The position numbers and the translations under genes are program-made. DNA of 64,000 nucleotides, from contig NZ_JAGIAS010000008.1 in the NCBI RefSeq assembly GCF_017744695.1, positions 1 to 64,000 of the forward strand, read 5' to 3'. This stretch comes from Dyadobacter sp. GTDB taxonomy: Bacteria > Bacteroidota > Bacteroidia > Cytophagales > Spirosomataceae. Of the stretch, positions 59,794 to 64,000 are shown piece by piece. The notes below the pieces were generated by a model. That model ran no database searches. It was not told the origin of the DNA and worked only from the letters and a program-made list of their open reading frames with translations. Every line of letters begins with the position of its first letter. Within the stretch, counting starts at the first letter, position 1.

Positions 59794-59834
59794 GCAAAGA
59801 ATCCCGGAGCCAACCGCCCCGGGATTTTCTTTGC
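59794..59834. terminator. Terminator between LysM and outer-membrane protein genes
   Basis: GCAAAGAATCCCGG and CCGGGATTTTCTTTGC pair around an 11-base loop, with T-rich sequence in the 3' arm. It separates two convergent genes. Confidence 0.88.
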
Positions 59835-59856
59835 ACTGAATTGAAGGGTTTAATGC

Positions 59857-62766
59857 CTAATTGTTGAAATCCCTGCCTCCTCCGCCGCCGCCCGGCCCGC
59901 GGTCACCACCTCTCGGGTAGCCCATTCCACCGTCGAAATCACGTCTTCTGTAATTTCCGTCGTTGTTGGTCGGCATCTTGCCAAAGTTTCTCAACGTGTA
60001 AGTGAATGTGAGCATAGCGTATTGCGTGAGCACGCGGTTGGTGACGTCCTGCACGTAAGTTTCGGTGACATTGCGGGTAATGCTGTTGTTCTGTTTCAAA
60101 ATGTCGAAAACGGTCAGTTTCAGCTCGCCCGCATTGTTTTTAAGGAATTTCTTGCCGATACTGGCATTCCACAGGGTAAAATTCTGATTGTAACCTGCTC
60201 CCAGCCCGCGGTAAGACTGGTTGTTGATATCGCTTTGGAATACAAATCCTTTACCGAATATCCAGTTCACCCGACCGGTAATGCCCTGTGTGTAATAGTT
60301 GTTGTTCAGATTGGGCTGGATACTGTTGCGCACCACGTTGTAGTTACCTGAATATGATACTGTAAAATCGAGCTTGTCGCTGATATTGCTGCTCACCACC
60401 AGTCCTTGCGAAATCGCATACGTGTTCGAATAGTTGGGCACGTTGTTGATCATACCCGGCGAGCGCACATAATTGAATCCGGTAGTCACGTTCAAATTCA
60501 GCTTCAATGGCGCAATCGGTTTGCCGTAGGCGAAGAACGAACGTGCATTCCAGCTGCCGTCCACGTTGATCGGCGCGGTAAACTTGGCGCCTCTTTCGAG
60601 GAACAATCCGTTAGGTAATGTCTCGGGTTTCTGTGCAATGTAAGTCGAATTCACGATCGCATTGTTGGTCTGCGTCACGAAAATCATGGCATTCAAACTG
60701 TACGGTCTCTTCGCACCTGCCAGCGAGTAGCGAACGTTGACCATATTGCGGTATTCCTGTTTCAGATCAGGGTTACCGGCGGTGAGCGACAGCGGGTTGC
60801 TGTTATCGACTACATTCTGCAACTGCGAAATCGATGGCTGGTTGGTCGAACTGCGGAAAAACGCACGGAACTGTGCACCTTCTTTAGACCGGTAGTTAAT
60901 CATCGCATTAGGCAGAATGTTGGTAAACGACTGGTCAACCTTGTTATTGATCGGTGCCAACTGCTGGCTGTACAGACCGGTATTCTGAAAATCCAGGCCC
61001 ACGTTGGCCGACCAGCTGTTTTTGCGGTAACGGTATCCCAAACCTGCGCGGTTGGTAATGTAGCGGTTATCAAAATTGTTGGTCAAAAGCGAATCCAGGT
61101 CTGAATAGGTCCCGTCGTCATAGCTCATATTATAGGTATCCTTATTCGAATTACTGTTCTGGATCGTTAGCCCATAATTGAACTGTAACTGGCCGGTCGT
61201 ACTGATCGGCTCGGTATACACCAGGTTTCCACCCAATGTAATGCCATCCGAATGGGTAAAACTCCGCTGATCGATCGTATCGCCCCGCATGACGGTGTCA
61301 CCCAAAGCCAGGTTATCGAAATAGGTATTTCTGGAATACAAATCACGCCGACCGTTCTTGTCATTCACCTGGGTATTGAAATTAAATGAAATCGTACGAC
61401 CCTTTTTCTCGAATGCATGACGGAACAAAATATCGTTGGAGAAGTTATATCCCTTGTTGACATTGCTCTGGCTGTTATCGGAGCTGTTGACACTGCTGCC
61501 GTCGGAAGCCAATGTGGTAAGCCCGGCCTTCACACTTCCCGAATGGTTATCCTGGAAGCTCAGTCGCGGCGTGATAATGAGTGAGTTTTTGGGATCGATA
61601 TTGTATTCAATCCGGAAATTCAGCCTGTGGTTGGAGTTGGTTGTATTAGTCCGGCTGTTTTCTTTGTAAAACTGGTTGCTCGTAGCGCCTTGCAGAAAAT
61701 ACTCCTGCGAAAGTCCCTGCACATTGCTGTTGCTGGTTCTGTTAAAGAAGTAGCTGCCACTCACGTCGAATCTTTTGCCTATTTTATTGGAATAGTTTAA
61801 ACCAAATGAATTGGTACCGGTGATACCGCTCTGGTTCCCTACCAGGAAGTTGCCGGCAGAACCGCCACCTCCACGGTTACCACCGCCTCCCCCGCCTCCG
61901 GAAACACCCAGTAAATCCTGGCTCGAAAAGTTCTGATTGTTGATATTGTTGCTCAGACCGATGACAGATATACGCTGATTACCTTTGAAAAAACTCACGT
62001 TTCCACCCGCCTGGTAACGATCATCCAGGCCGTATCCGGCGAAAACTTTCCCAAACTGCCCCATGCGCTTGTCGGCCTTGGTGACGATATTGATTGTTTT
62101 CTGTGCATTACCGTCATCAAAACCTGTGAATTGCGCCTGATCGCTCAGCTTATCGAATACTTCAATTTTGTCCACAACTTCCGCGGGAAGATTTTTCAGG
62201 GTTAATGCAGCATCGTCGCCGAAGAATGGCTTGCCATCCACCAAAACTTTATTGACCGTCTCTCCGTGAGCCGTTACCGTTCCGTTTGTGACGGTAATGC
62301 CCGGCATTTTCTGGATCAGGTCCTCGGTAGTAGCGTCCGGATTCGTTTTGAATGCAGCCGCATTGAATTGCGTCGTATCGCCTTTCTGCTCCATCGCGGT
62401 CACCTGCCCTACGACTTTCACCTCTTTCAGGTTAGCGACCGCTTCCGTAAGGGTGATAGTCCCCAGATTTTCGACGTCCTTGGTAACTGTAACGATCCGG
62501 GAGAAATCTTTATAGCTCAAATAGGAAACCTTGACCAGGTAAGAAACCTGCTTGGTAAGGCCTGTAAACGTGAATTTACCGTTAACATCCGTCGTCACGT
62601 ATTCCGGTTTCGCATCGGGGGTGTTGCGGCTCACAGCCACATAAGCGCCTACCACCGCTTCCCGGCTGACACTGTCGACAACGCTGCCGGCAATCTGGGC
62701 ATTTTGTGCGAAGGCCGGGGCGGCGAAACCGGCGAGCAGGAGGACGATGAATGTAAATCTGTTCAT
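59857..62766 (-). CDS. Glycine-rich outer-membrane beta-barrel protein, TonB receptor-like
   Basis: A 969-residue outer-membrane protein. It has a signal peptide (residues 1-21, ending AFAQ), a carboxypeptidase-regulatory-like domain (about 25-105), a plug-like domain with IQKMPGITVTNG and VLVDGKPFFGDD near 160-190, and a C-terminal barrel. An unusual glycine-rich loop (GVSGGGGGGGNRGGGGSAGN) lies near residue 290, and a glycine-rich tail ends the protein. The start at 62766 begins the signal peptide; a 17-bp inverted repeat ends only three bases before it. The substrate is unknown. Confidence 0.9.
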   Translation of the reverse strand: MNRFTFIVLLLAGFAAPAFAQNAQIAGSVVDSVSREAVVGAYVAVSRNTPDAKPEYVTTDVNGKFTFTGLTKQVSYLVKVSYLSYKDFSRIVTVTKDVENLGTITLTEAVANLKEVKVVGQVTAMEQKGDTTQFNAAAFKTNPDATTEDLIQKMPGITVTNGTVTAHGETVNKVLVDGKPFFGDDAALTLKNLPAEVVDKIEVFDKLSDQAQFTGFDDGNAQKTINIVTKADKRMGQFGKVFAGYGLDDRYQAGGNVSFFKGNQRISVIGLSNNINNQNFSSQDLLGVSGGGGGGGNRGGGGSAGNFLVGNQSGITGTNSFGLNYSNKIGKRFDVSGSYFFNRTSNSNVQGLSQEYFLQGATSNQFYKENSRTNTTNSNHRLNFRIEYNIDPKNSLIITPRLSFQDNHSGSVKAGLTTLASDGSSVNSSDNSQSNVNKGYNFSNDILFRHAFEKKGRTISFNFNTQVNDKNGRRDLYSRNTYFDNLALGDTVMRGDTIDQRSFTHSDGITLGGNLVYTEPISTTGQLQFNYGLTIQNSNSNKDTYNMSYDDGTYSDLDSLLTNNFDNRYITNRAGLGYRYRKNSWSANVGLDFQNTGLYSQQLAPINNKVDQSFTNILPNAMINYRSKEGAQFRAFFRSSTNQPSISQLQNVVDNSNPLSLTAGNPDLKQEYRNMVNVRYSLAGAKRPYSLNAMIFVTQTNNAIVNSTYIAQKPETLPNGLFLERGAKFTAPINVDGSWNARSFFAYGKPIAPLKLNLNVTTGFNYVRSPGMINNVPNYSNTYAISQGLVVSSNISDKLDFTVSYSGNYNVVRNSIQPNLNNNYYTQGITGRVNWIFGKGFVFQSDINNQSYRGLGAGYNQNFTLWNASIGKKFLKNNAGELKLTVFDILKQNNSITRNVTETYVQDVTNRVLTQYAMLTFTYTLRNFGKMPTNNDGNYRRRDFDGGMGYPRGGDRGPGGGGGGRDFNN

Positions 62767-62769
62767 GAC

Positions 62770-62844
62770 TTGTAAAGGTTTATTGCTGGTTAGAGCTCCC
62801 TTTGTTACCAAAGTTTAATGCGTTCCGGCAATAAACCTTTACAA
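62770..62844. repeat. Perfect 17-bp inverted repeat in the leader of the outer-membrane protein gene
   Basis: TTGTAAAGGTTTATTGC (62770-62786) and GCAATAAACCTTTACAA (62828-62844) are exact inverses with a 41-base spacer. The inner arm begins four bases upstream of the ATG, where the ribosome binds. The spacer holds a TAAACTTTG promoter-like word on the minus strand (62809-62817), one base longer than TAnnTTTG. Confidence 0.85.
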
Positions 62845-62897
62845 TCGACAGTATCGGATATTTTAATAGACTAACAGCCAATTTTCACCGACGAAAC

Positions 62898-62930
62898 AGA
62901 CGGCTATCGGCAGTCAGCCGTCGGCCGTCT
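62898..62930. repeat. CGGC-rich inverted repeat, copy 2
   Basis: AGACGGC (62898-62904) and GCCGTCT (62924-62930) enclose TATCGGCAGTCAGCCGTCG, related to the element at 39763-39853. It lies right behind the stop of the histidine kinase gene and may act as its terminator. Confidence 0.7.
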
Positions 62931-62931
62931 A

Positions 62932-64000
62932 TTATTTCAGCCATTCTCCTAACAGACCCTTATAACTCGCCAGGAATCTTTCATAAGCCTTTTCCAATGC
63001 GGGAAGTGCCTCTGCGAGCGTGCTCGTATCGTCCGATTTGAGCCGCCATTCGGCGTCCCGCGCAATTTCGGCCACCTGCGACACGCCCACCGTGCCACCG
63101 CTTCCTTTCAAGGTGTGCAGATTGCTCTTCACAGTTTTAATATCGCCATTTTTATAAGCCTCCAGCGCGCCGCTTACCAGTTCGTCCGATTCGCCCACAA
63201 AATCTTCGAACACCGACCACACCAGGTCCGCTCCGCCGATGCCGGCCAGCTGATCGATGATTTCCTTGTCGAGCACCGGCACCATCGCTTCCTGGGCGAT
63301 TTCCTTCTGCTTTTGTTCGAGTTTGCGGTTTTCGATATTACCCATCAATTCCTTCACCTTTTGCACGAGTGTCTGCGCGCGTATGGGCTTGGCGATGTAA
63401 TCGTCCATTCCCTGACTCATAAACCGGTCGCGGTCCTCTTTCATCGAGTAGGCCGTCATGGCGACAATCGGCGGCAGGCCTTTTGAGAAGCGTTTTTTCA
63501 GCTCCTGGGTCGTTTCCACCCCGTCCATATCCGGCATTTGAATATCCATAAAAATGATATCATAGCCCTTCTCATCGGAATGGTACCTTTTCTCCACCAT
63601 TTCGATCGCTTTGAATCCACTTTCAGCCAGGTCGGTTTCACAGCCCGATTTTTTGAGGATTTCGTTCGCTACTTTCCGGTTCACCGCATTGTCGTCGACC
63701 AGCAGGATCAACGGATGGTAATCGGTGAATACATCTTCGATCGGCGTATCTTCCTGCTGGGTAATGGTACTTACCTGCGCGATCGACGTTTCTTTTGTTT
63801 CAAAAGTAAACCAGAACGTACTACCCTCCCCAAGCGTCGATTCGACACCGATTTCCCCGTTCATCAAAGCACAAAGCTGCTTGGAGATCGCCAGACCGAG
63901 GCCCGTTCCGCCAAACGATTTCCGAGACGAGTTGTCAAGCTGGGTGAATGAGGTAAACAGGATCTGCTTGTCGGTAGCACTGATACCGATCCCTGAATCC
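62932..64000 (-). CDS. Hybrid histidine kinase (ATPase end, receiver, Hpt), 5' part outside window
   Basis: C-terminal part of a multidomain sensor kinase; the frame stays open to the window edge. Visible in order: the end of the HATPase domain with DSGIGIS and GGTGLGLAISKQL, a receiver domain with the phospho-acceptor in IIFMDIQMPDMDG and a lysine in YIAKPI, and an Hpt domain with the histidine in NLHTLKGSGGT. This is a complete internal phosphorelay. The TTG at 63867 is internal to the gene, not a start. Sensor domains lie beyond the edge. Confidence 0.93.
   Translation of the reverse strand, partial: DSGIGISATDKQILFTSFTQLDNSSRKSFGGTGLGLAISKQLCALMNGEIGVESTLGEGSTFWFTFETKETSIAQVSTITQQEDTPIEDVFTDYHPLILLVDDNAVNRKVANEILKKSGCETDLAESGFKAIEMVEKRYHSDEKGYDIIFMDIQMPDMDGVETTQELKKRFSKGLPPIVAMTAYSMKEDRDRFMSQGMDDYIAKPIRAQTLVQKVKELMGNIENRKLEQKQKEIAQEAMVPVLDKEIIDQLAGIGGADLVWSVFEDFVGESDELVSGALEAYKNGDIKTVKSNLHTLKGSGGTVGVSQVAEIARDAEWRLKSDDTSTLAEALPALEKAYERFLASYKGLLGEWLK

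Overview
The window is a 64 kb piece of a Bacteroidota chromosome, most like Dyadobacter or a close relative in the Cytophagales/Spirosomaceae. This placement is inferred from protein family content (flexirubin-type DarA/DarB genes, BatA-domain protein, two DUF1684 proteins, SufT/BrxA-type genes, TonB receptors with carboxypeptidase-regulatory-like N-termini), from TAnnTTTG-type promoters close to several starts, from weak Shine-Dalgarno signals and from a GC content near 50 percent. No rRNA, tRNA, CRISPR array, phage or intact insertion sequence was seen. Coding density is high; the only gap above 300 bases lies between recA and a predicted aminopeptidase gene.

Layout. 1-5.4 kb: a HipA-family kinase cut by the window edge, DUF3052, a DUF819 membrane protein with a sulfite-oxidase-like molybdoenzyme, an MBL-fold hydrolase with a single-domain response regulator, and a DUF1684 protein. 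5.5-18 kb: housekeeping block with pheT, a coiled-coil protein, zapA, rny, a MoxR/chelatase-like ATPase, recA (with a terminator-like hairpin in its leader), a membrane-anchored aminopeptidase, DUF3108, a FemAB/GNAT-like protein and dnaA. 17.9-20.9 kb: a single polypeptide joining a truncated methylmalonyl-CoA mutase small subunit to a complete large subunit.

20.9-35.4 kb: a co-directional, mostly tightly packed minus-strand run that looks like part of a flexirubin/dialkylresorcinol pigment cluster: KAS II-like synthase, ACP, ABC-2 exporter, BtrH-like acyltransferase, a small unknown protein, DarB-like KAS III, DarA-like enzyme, secreted unknowns, a methyltransferase, a YdcF protein, a CoA-ligase-like enzyme and a C45 NTN hydrolase. 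A divergent Sfp-type phosphopantetheinyl transferase sits at its head and could activate the ACP. Polyene-building and aromatic-starter genes are not in the window, so this is either one sub-cluster or a variant pathway.

35.4-45 kb: PIG-L deacetylase, a 10-bp-phased repeat array, a VWA protein (probable partner of the distant ATPase), bacilliredoxin, and a suf Fe-S operon (C, D, S, E, T) that lacks sufB and carries two tandem DUF5618 genes. 45-54 kb: arginine deiminase plus CtlX (a possible arginine-citrulline-ornithine route), a charged coiled-coil lipoprotein, a TonB receptor overlapping hemW, OsmC, a collagen-like lipoprotein, a second DUF1684 protein and YcxB. 54.5-64 kb: BatA protein, a PIN toxin with an unrecognised antitoxin, purK-purE, a LysM protein, a glycine-rich outer-membrane beta-barrel protein behind a perfect 17-bp inverted repeat, and the C-terminal part of a hybrid histidine kinase.
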